A stretch of 64,000 nucleotides of DNA from Actinoallomurus sp963736325 (GCA_963736325.1 CAVTOG010000010.1:310001-374000), one strand, 5' to 3'; positions 1 to 28,106 are shown, counted from the first letter of the stretch. A program made the numbers and translations. Notes: generated by a model from the letters alone, not told the origin.

Positions 1-1
1 A

Positions 2-18097
<18,096 letters not shown>

Positions 18098-18244
18098 CAG
18101 GGCCTTCCGTTCCGACGTGGGCGCTCGACTTCCCGACGGCACCTAGATGGCGTCACACGTCAACGTATGGCCGACCCCGTTTGGGTACTCACCAGTCGAT
18201 CTAGTGGAACTCCTGGTTTCCTCCGGATACGTTCGAACGCTCTG
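18098..18244 (-). promoter_or_regulatory. 147-bp spacer between PKS genes: candidate promoter plus an ACP-like relic
   Basis: This is the longest gap within the PKS run and is clearly less GC-rich than its surroundings. On the minus strand it holds, in order, GGAAACC (18221-18215), CTAGA (18204-18200) and TCGGCCATACG (18174-18164). The same three blocks occur in the same order in the spacer upstream of the first PKS gene. One frame reads PLDRLVSTQTGSAIR then stop, resembling the first helix of an ACP. A separate promoter for modules 8-12 is an inference; no clear -35/-10 pair is recognised. Confidence 0.4.
18175..18198 (-). repeat. Near-repeat of the module 5 ACP coding sequence in the spacer
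   Basis: The minus strand reads CGACTGGTGA, one mismatch, TACCCAA, then a C/G-rich end. This matches 28565-28541 within the module 5 ACP at nearly every position with one 1-base gap. Both copies read in the same direction and translate alike (RLVSTQ here, RLVTTQ there). It looks like a fragment of ACP coding sequence stranded between genes by past rearrangement, although a shared protein-binding site is possible. Confidence 0.45.
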
Positions 18245-21200
18245 TCAGGACGGCCCGAGCCGGTCGTCGATGAAGGCGAACAGGTCGTCGTCCGATGTCT
18301 CTCCCAGCTCCTTCGCGAGCGATCCGCCCTCCGCACGCGCCTCTCCGTCGAGCGACCTGAGCAGACCGCGGAGGCGGTCGGCGAGCATGTCGCGCTCGCC
18401 GCCGCCGAGCCCGGCCACGGCCAGCTCCAGCCGGTCCAGGTCGGCCTCCAGGGTCCGCCCTCCGGCCTCGGGGACGAGCCGGTCGTACAGGTGCGCGGCC
18501 AGCGCGGAGGCGGTCGGATGGTCGAACACCAGGGTGGTCGGCAGGGTCAGCCCTGTCGTCTTCGCGAGGATGTTGCGCAGGTCGACCGCTGTCAGGGAGT
18601 CGAAGCCGAGGTCACGGAACGCCCGCTCCGGGTCGAGCTCGTCGTCGGGGCCGAAGCCGAGGACCGCCTTGGCGCGTTCGACCACCAGCTCCAGCAGGTG
18701 GGCCATCCGCTCCTCAGCGGGCAGCTCCGCCAGGGCGGCGGTGAAGCCGGCGTCACTTCCCGGCTGCTCTGCGAGCGCGGCACGCACCTCGGGGATGTCC
18801 TCGATGAGCGGCCTGCGGCGCATCGCGCCGTACGTCGCGGCGAACCGCGGCCAGTCGACGTCGGCCACCGCGAGGAACGTCTCGTCGGCGTCGAGCGCCT
18901 CGCCGAGCACGCTCAGTGCCAGGTCCGGCTCCATCGCCTCGACGCCGCGGCGCGACAGCTCCTCGGCGGTCGTGTCCCCGGCCGCCATGCCGACCTCGCC
19001 CCAGGCACCCCAGGCGATCGAGAGCCCGTGCCGGCCGCGGGCACGCCGCTCGCGCACGAACCCGTCGAGGTAGGCGTTGGCGGCGGCGTAGGCGGTCTGG
19101 CCTGCGCTGCCCCATACGGCCGCGTTGGAGGAGAACACCACGAACTCCTCCAGCTCGTCGCCGAAGACCTCCTCCAGGTTCCGCGCGCCCGCGACCTTCG
19201 GCGCGCACACGCGGTCCCACTCGGACAGGTCGCTCGCCCCGGCCGGGACGCTCTCCACGACGCCTGCGGCGTGGAACACCGACCGCACGCGCACGCCCCG
19301 TCCGAGGAGCTCGTCGCGCAGGCGCGCCACGGCGCCGGGGTCGGCGACGTCACAGCGTTCGGCGATCACACCGGGGACGTCAGGGCCGCCGCCGGAGCGG
19401 CTGACCACGACGATCTGTTTCTCTCCGCGCTCGGCCAGCCAGCCGGCCAGCCGGCCACCGATGCCGCCGGACCCGCCGGTCACCAGCACCGCGCCCTCGC
19501 CGGGGCCGATCGGATCCGCGGCGGTCACGGGCGCGTCGTCGCGCATGAGCCTGCGCACGAGAACACCGGTGTCGCGGATCGCGAACTGGTCCTCGTCGCT
19601 CTTGGTGCGGATGATCGTCGCGAGCGCGTCGGCCGCGGCCTCGTCCACGGCGGCCGGCAGGTCGACGAGACCGCCCCAGGTGTCCGGCGATTCGAGCCCG
19701 AGCACGCGGCCCAGGCCCCAGACGCCGCTCTGCAGGGAGTTCTCGGCGTCGGCGGTCACGCACCACAGCGGCGCGCCGGTGTCGGCGTCGCCCAGCGCCT
19801 GTGCCAGCCTCACCGTCGACGTCCAGGCCGACGCCACTCCGGACGCGGACACGCCCGGTTCGGCGGCCAGCAGGGAGACCACGGCCGTGGCCGGCGCGCC
19901 GAGCGCCGCGGCGAGCTCCGCGCGGCCGGTGGCCGGTCCGGCCTCGACGGCCGACACCTCGCCCCGCGCGCGCAGCAGGTCCAGGACCTCGGCGGACCAT
20001 CCCGGCGTGCCCTCGGGCACGACGACGAGCCAGTGCGGTTCCTCGCCGGACGGGGCGAGGTCGGCCGGGATCCAGGAGACGCGGTACCTCCAGTCGCGCG
20101 TGGCGTGGGCGGTCCGCCGTCCGCGCCACCAGATCGACAGGCGCGGCATCAGCGCGCCCAGCGCCGGCAGATCGTCCTCGGCGCCGAGCAGCTTGGCCAG
20201 CCCGGCCGGGTCGGCCTGGTCGACCGCCGACCAGAACTCCGCGCCCACGCCGTTCTCGGTCTCGGCGACCGGCTCGGGCCAGTACGGGCGGCGGTCGAAG
20301 GCGTAGGTGGGCAGCGGGACCCGGCGCGCGCCCGCGAAGAAGGGCGACCAGTCGACCTCGACGCCGCGTACCCACACCTCGGCCAGCGACGTGAGGAACC
20401 TCGTGGTGCCGCCGTCGCCGCGCCGGAGCGAGCCGCCGACCACGCCTCCGCCGCCTCCGTCCGTCCCGGCCAGAGTGTCCTCGGTGGCGGCGGTGAGCAC
20501 GGGGTGCGGGCTCGTCTCGACGAACGACCGGTATCCCTGCCCGGCGAGCTCACGCACGGCCGGGGCGAACCCGACCTGCTCGCGCAGGTTCCGGTACCAG
20601 TAGCCGGCGTCGAGCTCGGTGCCGTCCAGGAAGCCGCCGGTCACCGTCGAGTAGAAGGGCACGTCGCCGGCGGACGGCGTCAGCCCGTCGAGCGCCTCGC
20701 CGAGCGAGTCGCGTACGGCCTCGACCTGCGGAGAGTGGGACGCGTAGTCCACTGGCACCCGCTTGGCGCGGATGTCGCGCTCCTCGCACCAGGCCTGGAC
20801 CCGGTCCAGGGCGTCGTCGGGGCCGGAGAGCACCACGGAGGCGGGGCCGTTCACCGCCGCCAGGGAGACGTCGTCGTCGAACTCCAGGTCCTCGGGGCGC
20901 GACTGGACCGACAGCATCCCGCCGCCGTCGAGCCCGGCCAGCAACCGCGAGCGCGCGACCACGATGTGCAGCGCGTCTGCCAAGGACAGCACCCCGGCGA
21001 CGTGCGCGGCGGCGACCTCGCCCTGTGAGTGGCCGAGCACGGCGTCCGGCTCGACGCCGTGGGCGCGCCACAGGGCGGCGAGGGAGATCATCATCGCGCA
21101 GAGCGCGGGCTGCACGACGTCGACGCGGTCGAACAGGCCGGCGGCCTCCTCACCGGCGAAGAGCACGTCGCGCAGTGACCAGTCCGTGAGCCCGTCGAGC

Positions 21201-24200
21201 ACGGCGGCGCACTCGTCCATCGCACGCGCGAATACCGGGGACTCCTCCCACAGCTCGCGGCCCATCCCGGTCCACTGCGAGCCCTGTCCGGGGAAGACGA
21301 AGACGACACGGCCGGGTCCGCCCGGGGCCACACGGCCGGCGACCGTCTCCCCGTCCGCGAGCGCGCGTGCGAAGTCCGGCAGGCTCTCCCCGACGACGAC
21401 GGCGCGGTCCTCGAACCGCGACCGCAGGCTCAGCGAGAGCCCGGCGTCCGCGGCCGAACGGTCGGAGGCGGCCACCTCGGCCAGGCGCGCGAGCTGGTTG
21501 GACAGCCCGCCGGTGCCACGGCCGGACACGACCCACGGGACCGGGCCGCCCGCGGCCTCGGTGGCGGGTTCCGGCGTCCTGACCGGCGCCTGTTCGAGGA
21601 TGACGTGCGCGTTGGTTCCGCTGACGCCGAAGGCCGAGACGGCCGCACGGCGCGGCCTCGTACGCTCGGGCCACGGCCGCGTCTCGGTGGCCAGCTCGAT
21701 CTCACCGGCGTCCCAGTCGACCTCGGCCGACGGCTCGTCGGCGTACAGGGTCTTCGGCACGACTCCATGGCGCAGCGCCTGGATCATCTTGATCACACCG
21801 GCCGTGCCGGCGGCGGCCTGCGTGTGGCCGACGTTGGACTTGACCGAGCCCAGCAGCAGCGGGCCGTCGGCACGGTCCTGGCCGTACGTCGCGAGCAGCG
21901 CCTGCGCCTCGATCGGGTCGCCGAGCCTGGTGCCGGTGCCGTGGCCCTCGACGACGTCGACCTCGCCGGTGCGCAGCCCGGCGTCGGCGAGCGCCCGCTG
22001 AATCACGCGCTGCTGCGACGGGCCGTTCGGCGCGGTGAGCCCATTGGACGCGCCGTCCTGGTTGATCGCCGAGCCGCGCAGCACCGCGAGGATCTCGTGG
22101 CCCGCGCGCTCGGCGTCCTCCAGGCGTTCGAGCACGAGCACGCCGGCGCCCTCGCCCCAGCCGGTGCCGTCGGCCCCGGCTCCGAAGGCCTTGCAGCGGC
22201 CGTCGGAGGACAGCCCACCCTGGCGTTCGAACTCCCCGAACATGCTCGGCGTCGTCATCACGGTGACGCCTCCGGCGAGCGCGAGACCGACCTCGCCGCG
22301 GCGCAGCGCCTGCGCGGCGAGGTGCATCGCGACCAGGGAGGACGAGCACGCGGTGTCGATGGAAACGGCCGGTCCTTCGAGGCCCAGCACGTACGAGATC
22401 CGCCCGGACAGCACCGCGGCGGCGTTCCCCGTCGCGAGGAGCCCCGCCAGCTCCGGGTCGTCCTTCACGCGCTCGGCGTAGTCGTGCAGGCTGGAGCCGA
22501 GGAACACGCCGGTCTCGGAGCCGCGCAGGCCGAGCGGATCGACGCCGGCACCTTCCAGGGCCTCCCACGCGCACTCCAGGATGAGCCGCTGCTGCGGGTC
22601 CATCGCCAGGGCCTCGCGCGGGGAGATCCCGAAGAATCCGGCGTCGAAGCCGGCGATGTCGCCGATCCAGCCGCCGACGCCGTGGCGCCAGCCGCGGCCG
22701 TGCGGCACGGCCCCGAGCACGTCGACGCCGCCGGCGACGACGTCCCACAGCGCGGACGGCGAGTCGATGCCGCCGCCGAACCGGCAGGCCATGCCCACGA
22801 TGGCGAGCGCGTCCGTGCCGGTCGCCACCCGCGCCGCTGCGGCGGCGGGTGCGGGCGTGGCGCCCAGCACGGCCCGGTACAGCTCGTCGGCGAGCGCCTT
22901 CGGCGTCGGATGGTCGAACACGGCGGTGGCGGGCAGCCGTACGCCGGAGGCCGCCGCGAGCCGGTTGCGCAGGTCGACGGCGGTGAGGGAGTCGAAGCCG
23001 ACGTCGCGGAACGCGCGGCCGGGGTCGACCGAGCCCGCGCCGCCGAGTCCGAGCACGGCGGCCGCCTGGGTGCTGACGAGCTCCAGCACGGCGTGCCGCC
23101 GGTCCGCCTCCGACATTCCCGCGAGCCGTTCGGCCAGCGACGACCGCTCGGCCTTCGCGGCGGCACGGCGCACCGGGGCGCGGACGAGCCCGCGCAGCAT
23201 CGGCGGCGCGGCGACCGGCGCGGTCGCGGACCGCCAGACGGCGGTGTCGAACCGTGCGGGCGCGACGACCGTCTCGCCGCTCGCGCAGGCGGCGTCCATC
23301 AGCCGCAGCGCGTCGGCGGCGTCGAGCGGTACGAGGCCGGAGCGGGTCGCGCGTCCGAGGTCGCGCTCGCCGAGGCGTCCGGCCATGCCTCCCTGCGCGG
23401 CCCAGAGCCCCCAGGGCAGCGAGACCGCGGGCAGTCCTTCGGCGCGCCGCGTACGTGCCAGGGAGTCGAGGAAGGCGTTGGCCGCGGTGTAGGACGCCTG
23501 GCCGGCGCCGCCGAGCAGGCCGGCGACCGAGGAGAACAGCACGAACGCGCCGATCTCGCGGTCGGCGGTGAGCTCGTGCAGCGCCATCGCGGCGTCCGCC
23601 TTCGACCGCAGCACCCGGTCGAACTTCTCGGGGGTGAGGGAGTCGAGCAGCCCGTCGTCCAGGGTCGCGGCGGTGTGCACGACACCGGTGAGGCGATGGT
23701 CGCCGACCGCGGCGTGGAGCGCCTCCCGGTCCGCGACGTCGCAGGCGACGACGGCCAGGCGGTCGCCGAGCTCGTCGGCCAGTTCGGCCGCGCCGGGCGC
23801 CTCGGGGCCGCGGCGGCTGAGCAGCAGGACGCGGGCGACGTCGTGCTCGGCGACCAGGTGCCGGGCGACGAGTCCGGCGAGGCCCTCCGCCGAGCCGGTG
23901 ACGAGCACGGTGCCGTCACGGTCGAAGACCGGCCCGGCGTCCGTCTCGTCCGTGCGGAGCCTCGCGAGGCGTGGGGCCGACGCGGCGTCCTCGCCGACGG
24001 CGAGCTGCGGTTCGCCGGTCGCGACGGCCCGCAGGAGCACGGGCCCGGCCTCGCCCGTGACGTCGGCGAGCACGAACCGGTCGGGGTGTTCGGCCTGGAT
24101 CGAGCGCACCAGGCCCTGCACGGCGGCGGCGGCCGGGTCCGTGTCGGCGTTCTCGGTCACCACCACGAGACGCCGGTCCGGCTCCGGCTCGGTCGCCAGC

Positions 24201-27200
24201 CAGGAGCGTACGGCGTCGACGGTGTCGGAGATCATCGGGCGTGCGCGCTCGTGCGGCGGCAGGCCGTCCGGTGCCACGGGGCTCCAGAACGTCAGCTCCG
24301 GCAGGCCCTCGCACGCTTCGGCGAGGTGCCGGACCTCGGCGCCGCCCGCGGCCAGCCGGGTGCGCAGGTTCAACGGGTCGTCGCCGAGCACCGCGATCTC
24401 GCCGGGAACCCGCTCCGCGAGGGCGACGGGCGCCTGCTCGACGGCGAACAGGTCCAGCTCACGTCCTGTCGCGAGCGACTCGGTGGGAACGGCGCGCAGC
24501 CGCAGCGACTCGATCTCCAGCACGGGCGCGCCGGTGCCGTCGGCGACCTGGAGCGCGATCGTGTCGTCGTCGAGGAGGCGCAGCCGGCACCGCAGCGTCT
24601 CGGCCCCCGTGGCGTGGAGGTTCACGCCGCTCCACGCGAACGGCATCCGGCGTCCGGAGGCCTCCTGGCCGGTGAACCCGAGGCCCTGCAGCGCCGCGTC
24701 GAGCAGCGCGGGGTGGAGCGCGAAGGCATCGAGGTCGGACAGCGAGCCCTCGGGCGCCTCGATCTCGGCGAGGACATCGTCGCCGTCCCGCCAGACCGAG
24801 CGCAGCCCCTGGAACGGCTCGCCGTAGTCGATCCCGGTGTCGGCCAGCCGGTCGTAGTACCCCGTGAGGTCCACGGGCGCCGTGCCGGGCGGCGGCCACT
24901 GGGCCAGGTCGAACCCGGCCGCCGGGGCCTCGGGCGACAGCACGCCGGTGGCGTGGCAGGTCCAGGCGGTGTCCTCGTCGGCGTTCTCCGCGCGCGCGTG
25001 GACGGTGAGCGCGCGGTCGCCGGTCTCGTCGGGGGCGGAGAGGATGACGCGCAACGCGGTGTCGCGGTCGCCGGCGAGCACGAGCGGGGTGTTCAGGGTG
25101 AGCTCAGTGAGGGCGGCGCAGCCGACCTGCTCGCCCGCGCGGAGCGCCAGCTCGGTGAAGGCGGTGCCGGGCAGCACGATCGCACCGCCCACCACGTGAT
25201 CGGCCAGCCACGGCGTGGCGCGGGTCGAGAGCCGTCCGGTGAACAGGTGGCCGTCGCCGGTCGCGACGACCGCGCCGAGCAGCGGGTGGCCGGTGTCCTC
25301 CAGGCCGGGCGCGGTCGTCCCGGCGCCGGGGAGGCCAGGTGTGGAGAGCCAGAAGCGCTCGCGCTGGAAGGCGTAGGTCGGCAGATCGACGGGGCGGGGC
25401 GTCGCCTCGCCGAAGGCCGGCCGCCAGTCGACGCTCGCGCCGCGCACCCAGGCCTCGGCCAGCGACGTGAGGAACCGGCGCGGGCCTCCGTCGTCGCGGC
25501 GCAGCGACCCGACCACCGCGGCCGTGCGGTCCGCCGCGTCGAGGGTCTCTTCGACGGCCATGGTGAGCACCGGGCGCGGGCTCATCTCGACGAACACGTC
25601 GTGGCCCGCCTCGGCCAGGGCCGCGACGACCGGCTCGAACCGGACGGTCTCCCGCAGGTTGCGGTACCAGTAGCCGGCGTCGAGCTCGGTGCCGTCGAGG
25701 ATCGTGCCGGTCACCGTGGAGTGGAACGGGATCCGCGCACGAGACGGCGAGATGCCGGCCAGGGCTTCCAGGACGCGGTCCCGGATGCTCTCGACCTGCG
25801 GCGTGTGGGAGGCGTAGTCGACGGGGATCCTGCGCGCCCTGATCTCACGGGCGGTCAGGGCGACGACGAGCTCGTCCAGCGCCGATGGCTCTCCGGCGAC
25901 GACGACGGAGGCGGTGCCGTTGAGCGCGGCGAGCGACACCCGCCCCTCGTACGCGGCGAGCTCGCGTTCGGCCTCGTCGGCGGGCAGCGCCACCGAGACC
26001 ATGCCGCCCGACCCCGCCAGCGCGGTGATCGCCTGGCTGCGCAGGGCGGCCGCGAGGGCCGCGTCCTCCAGCGTGAGCGCGCCCGCGACGTGCGCGGCGG
26101 CGATCTCGCCCTGGCTGTGGCCGATCACCGCGGCGGGCCGCACGCCGTACGACTCCCAGAGGGCGGCGAGCGAGACCATGACCGCGAACAGCGCGGGCTG
26201 CACGACGTCGACGCGGTCGAGCGCCGGTGCGCCGTCCTCCTCGCGGAGCACGGCCTCCAGCGACCAGTCGACGTGCGGCGCGAGCGCGGCCTCGCACGCC
26301 CGCAGCTTCTCCGCGAAGACCGGAGTGGTGTCGATGAGCTCGCGGGCCATCCCGGCCCACTGCGCCCCTTGTCCGGGGAAGACGAAGACCGTCTTGCCGG
26401 ACAGGTCGGCGACGCCGACGACGGCGTCCTCGCCGACCGTGCCGAGCAGGTCCGTGAGCTCGTCGCGGCCGTCGCCGACGAGTACGGCGCGGTGCGGCAG
26501 CGGTGACCGTGCCGTGGCGAGCGCGTGCCCGACGCCGGCCGCGGACGGCGCGGCCCCGGACCGGAGGAAGGTCCGCAGCCGCTCGGCCTGGCCGCGCAGC
26601 GCGGTCTCGCCGGCGGCGGACAGCACCCACGGCATGGCCGGCAGGTCGTCCGTCACGTCTTCGGGGGCCGGTTCACCGGCCTCTTCCAGGATCACGTGCG
26701 CGTTGGTCCCGCTGCCGCCGAACGACGACACGGCGGCCCGGCGCGGCTCTTCCCCGCGCGGCCACGGCCGTGCCTCGGTCAGCAGCTCCACGCGGCCCGC
26801 CGACCAGTCGACGTGCGGGGTCGCCTCCTCGGCGTGCAGCGTCTTCGGCAGCACGCCGTGCCGCATCGCCATGACCATCTTGATCACCCCGGCGACGCCC
26901 GAGGCCGCCTGGGCGTGGCCGATGTTCGACTTCACCGAGCCGAGATAGAGGGGTTCGGTGCCGGTGCCACGTCCGCCGTACGTCGCGACCAGCGCGCGCG
27001 CCTCGATCGGGTCGCCGAGCACGGTGCCCGTGCCGTGCGCCTCGACGGCGTCGACCTGGCCGACCGACAGCCCGGCCGCGCTCAGCGCCTGCCGGATGAC
27101 CCGGCGCTGCGCCGGGCCGCTCGGCGCGGTCAGCCCGTTGGAGGCGCCGTCCTGGTTCAGCGCCGAGCCGCGTACCGTCGCCAGCACCCGGTGGCCGAGC

Positions 27201-28057
27201 CGGCGCGCCTCGGAGAGGCGCTCCAGCACGACGACGCCGGCGCCCTCGGCCCAGCCGGTGCCGTCGGCGCCGGCCGCGAACGCGCGGCAGCGGCCGTCGG
27301 CGGAGAGCCCGCCCTGCCGGCTGAACTCCACGAACGCCCCGACCGTCGGCAGGATCGTGACCCCGCCGGCGAGCGCGAGCGAGCAGTCGCCCGCCCGCAG
27401 CGAGCGGCATGCCAGGTGCAGCGCGACGAGCGAGGTCGAGCACTGGGTGTCGATCGACACCGCAGGGCCTTCGAGACCGAGGGTGTAGGAGACACGGCCG
27501 GACATCATGCCCATGCCGGTGCCGGTCAGCGCGTAGCCCTCCAGCTCGCGGGTCACGTCGGGCGAGCCGAGGCCGTACAGCGACGCGGGCGCTCCGGTGA
27601 AGACGCCGGTCTGGCTGCCGCGCAGGGTGTGCGGCGCGATCCCGGCGCGTTCGAACGCCTCCCAGGCGATCTCCAGCAGCACGCGCTGCTGCGGGTCCAT
27701 CGCGAGCGCCTCGCGCGGCGAGATCCCGAAGAAGCCGGCGTCGAACTCGGCGGCGTCGTAGAGGAAGCCGGCCTCGCGCGCGTAGAAGGTGCCCTCGTGG
27801 CCGGGGTCCGGGTGGTACAGGTTGTCCAGGTCCCAACCGCGGTCGGCGGGGAACGCGCCCATCGCGTCCGTGCCGGAGTCGACCAGCTCCCAGAGGTCCT
27901 CGGGCGAGGAGACCCCGCCCGGGTAACGGCACGCCATGCCGACGATCGCGATCGGCTCGGCGTCCCGTTCCTCCGCCTCACGGAGCCGGCGGCGTGCGTC
28001 CCGCAGCTCGGAGGTGGCCCACTTCAGGCTCTCGAGGAGCTCTTGTTCCTTCGCCAC
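18245..28057 (-). CDS. Type I modular PKS, extension modules 6-7
   Basis: This is a bimodular polyketide synthase of about 3270 residues: docking coiled coil, KS-AT-DH-KR-ACP, KS-AT-KR-ACP, C-terminal docking domain. I prefer the GTG start at 28057 (MAKEQELLESLKWATSEL), which puts the docking helix directly at the N-terminus and has GGTGAAG 5 bases upstream. A TTG five codons further out (28072) is also in frame. Both ATs carry YASH and GHSQGE, so two methylmalonyl units are predicted. The C-terminal tail ends in DDDLFAFIDDRLGPS, a docking motif expected to pair with the N-terminus of the next PKS. The gene lies 49 bases after the module 5 gene and before the 147-bp spacer. Confidence 0.95.
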   Translation of the reverse strand: MAKEQELLESLKWATSELRDARRRLREAEERDAEPIAIVGMACRYPGGVSSPEDLWELVDSGTDAMGAFPADRGWDLDNLYHPDPGHEGTFYAREAGFLYDAAEFDAGFFGISPREALAMDPQQRVLLEIAWEAFERAGIAPHTLRGSQTGVFTGAPASLYGLGSPDVTRELEGYALTGTGMGMMSGRVSYTLGLEGPAVSIDTQCSTSLVALHLACRSLRAGDCSLALAGGVTILPTVGAFVEFSRQGGLSADGRCRAFAAGADGTGWAEGAGVVVLERLSEARRLGHRVLATVRGSALNQDGASNGLTAPSGPAQRRVIRQALSAAGLSVGQVDAVEAHGTGTVLGDPIEARALVATYGGRGTGTEPLYLGSVKSNIGHAQAASGVAGVIKMVMAMRHGVLPKTLHAEEATPHVDWSAGRVELLTEARPWPRGEEPRRAAVSSFGGSGTNAHVILEEAGEPAPEDVTDDLPAMPWVLSAAGETALRGQAERLRTFLRSGAAPSAAGVGHALATARSPLPHRAVLVGDGRDELTDLLGTVGEDAVVGVADLSGKTVFVFPGQGAQWAGMARELIDTTPVFAEKLRACEAALAPHVDWSLEAVLREEDGAPALDRVDVVQPALFAVMVSLAALWESYGVRPAAVIGHSQGEIAAAHVAGALTLEDAALAAALRSQAITALAGSGGMVSVALPADEAERELAAYEGRVSLAALNGTASVVVAGEPSALDELVVALTAREIRARRIPVDYASHTPQVESIRDRVLEALAGISPSRARIPFHSTVTGTILDGTELDAGYWYRNLRETVRFEPVVAALAEAGHDVFVEMSPRPVLTMAVEETLDAADRTAAVVGSLRRDDGGPRRFLTSLAEAWVRGASVDWRPAFGEATPRPVDLPTYAFQRERFWLSTPGLPGAGTTAPGLEDTGHPLLGAVVATGDGHLFTGRLSTRATPWLADHVVGGAIVLPGTAFTELALRAGEQVGCAALTELTLNTPLVLAGDRDTALRVILSAPDETGDRALTVHARAENADEDTAWTCHATGVLSPEAPAAGFDLAQWPPPGTAPVDLTGYYDRLADTGIDYGEPFQGLRSVWRDGDDVLAEIEAPEGSLSDLDAFALHPALLDAALQGLGFTGQEASGRRMPFAWSGVNLHATGAETLRCRLRLLDDDTIALQVADGTGAPVLEIESLRLRAVPTESLATGRELDLFAVEQAPVALAERVPGEIAVLGDDPLNLRTRLAAGGAEVRHLAEACEGLPELTFWSPVAPDGLPPHERARPMISDTVDAVRSWLATEPEPDRRLVVVTENADTDPAAAAVQGLVRSIQAEHPDRFVLADVTGEAGPVLLRAVATGEPQLAVGEDAASAPRLARLRTDETDAGPVFDRDGTVLVTGSAEGLAGLVARHLVAEHDVARVLLLSRRGPEAPGAAELADELGDRLAVVACDVADREALHAAVGDHRLTGVVHTAATLDDGLLDSLTPEKFDRVLRSKADAAMALHELTADREIGAFVLFSSVAGLLGGAGQASYTAANAFLDSLARTRRAEGLPAVSLPWGLWAAQGGMAGRLGERDLGRATRSGLVPLDAADALRLMDAACASGETVVAPARFDTAVWRSATAPVAAPPMLRGLVRAPVRRAAAKAERSSLAERLAGMSEADRRHAVLELVSTQAAAVLGLGGAGSVDPGRAFRDVGFDSLTAVDLRNRLAAASGVRLPATAVFDHPTPKALADELYRAVLGATPAPAAAAARVATGTDALAIVGMACRFGGGIDSPSALWDVVAGGVDVLGAVPHGRGWRHGVGGWIGDIAGFDAGFFGISPREALAMDPQQRLILECAWEALEGAGVDPLGLRGSETGVFLGSSLHDYAERVKDDPELAGLLATGNAAAVLSGRISYVLGLEGPAVSIDTACSSSLVAMHLAAQALRRGEVGLALAGGVTVMTTPSMFGEFERQGGLSSDGRCKAFGAGADGTGWGEGAGVLVLERLEDAERAGHEILAVLRGSAINQDGASNGLTAPNGPSQQRVIQRALADAGLRTGEVDVVEGHGTGTRLGDPIEAQALLATYGQDRADGPLLLGSVKSNVGHTQAAAGTAGVIKMIQALRHGVVPKTLYADEPSAEVDWDAGEIELATETRPWPERTRPRRAAVSAFGVSGTNAHVILEQAPVRTPEPATEAAGGPVPWVVSGRGTGGLSNQLARLAEVAASDRSAADAGLSLSLRSRFEDRAVVVGESLPDFARALADGETVAGRVAPGGPGRVVFVFPGQGSQWTGMGRELWEESPVFARAMDECAAVLDGLTDWSLRDVLFAGEEAAGLFDRVDVVQPALCAMMISLAALWRAHGVEPDAVLGHSQGEVAAAHVAGVLSLADALHIVVARSRLLAGLDGGGMLSVQSRPEDLEFDDDVSLAAVNGPASVVLSGPDDALDRVQAWCEERDIRAKRVPVDYASHSPQVEAVRDSLGEALDGLTPSAGDVPFYSTVTGGFLDGTELDAGYWYRNLREQVGFAPAVRELAGQGYRSFVETSPHPVLTAATEDTLAGTDGGGGGVVGGSLRRGDGGTTRFLTSLAEVWVRGVEVDWSPFFAGARRVPLPTYAFDRRPYWPEPVAETENGVGAEFWSAVDQADPAGLAKLLGAEDDLPALGALMPRLSIWWRGRRTAHATRDWRYRVSWIPADLAPSGEEPHWLVVVPEGTPGWSAEVLDLLRARGEVSAVEAGPATGRAELAAALGAPATAVVSLLAAEPGVSASGVASAWTSTVRLAQALGDADTGAPLWCVTADAENSLQSGVWGLGRVLGLESPDTWGGLVDLPAAVDEAAADALATIIRTKSDEDQFAIRDTGVLVRRLMRDDAPVTAADPIGPGEGAVLVTGGSGGIGGRLAGWLAERGEKQIVVVSRSGGGPDVPGVIAERCDVADPGAVARLRDELLGRGVRVRSVFHAAGVVESVPAGASDLSEWDRVCAPKVAGARNLEEVFGDELEEFVVFSSNAAVWGSAGQTAYAAANAYLDGFVRERRARGRHGLSIAWGAWGEVGMAAGDTTAEELSRRGVEAMEPDLALSVLGEALDADETFLAVADVDWPRFAATYGAMRRRPLIEDIPEVRAALAEQPGSDAGFTAALAELPAEERMAHLLELVVERAKAVLGFGPDDELDPERAFRDLGFDSLTAVDLRNILAKTTGLTLPTTLVFDHPTASALAAHLYDRLVPEAGGRTLEADLDRLELAVAGLGGGERDMLADRLRGLLRSLDGEARAEGGSLAKELGETSDDDLFAFIDDRLGPS
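18470..22820 (-). other. PKS module 7: KS-AT(methylmalonyl)-KR-ACP
   Basis: The KS spans about 22810-21590 (DTACSSSLVAMHLA). The AT spans about 21290-20270 with GHSQGEVAAAHVAG and DYASH (methylmalonyl). The KR has TGGSGGIG near 19480, no LDD (GVVESVPA), and a Trp in VFSSNAAVWGSAGQTAYAA, so an A-type reductase is predicted. The ACP is GFDSLTAVDLRN near 18595. It closely resembles module 5 in KR sequence (EEVFG, AYLDGF), which suggests a shared ancestor by duplication. Confidence 0.9.
22860..27970 (-). other. PKS module 6: KS-AT(methylmalonyl)-DH-KR-ACP, KR motif eroded
   Basis: The KS spans about 27950-26690 with an unusual active site DTQCSTSLVA; the catalytic Cys is kept, but Ala and one Ser are replaced. 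The AT spans about 26380-25340 with YASH. The DH spans about 25290-24480 and looks intact: HVVGGAIVLP, YGEPFQGL and LHPALLDAALQ. The KR has catalytic Ser/Tyr (LFSSVAGLLGGAGQASYTA) and LDD. Its dinucleotide-binding loop reads TGSAEGLAG instead of TGGTGxLG, replacing two of the three conserved glycines. The ACP is GFDSLTAVDL near 22995. If the KR is inactive, the DH has no substrate. Confidence 0.88.
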
Positions 28058-28106
28058 TGAGGCTTCACCCAATCCGTACGCGAGGGACCGATGCCACGCC
28101 CGCCGG

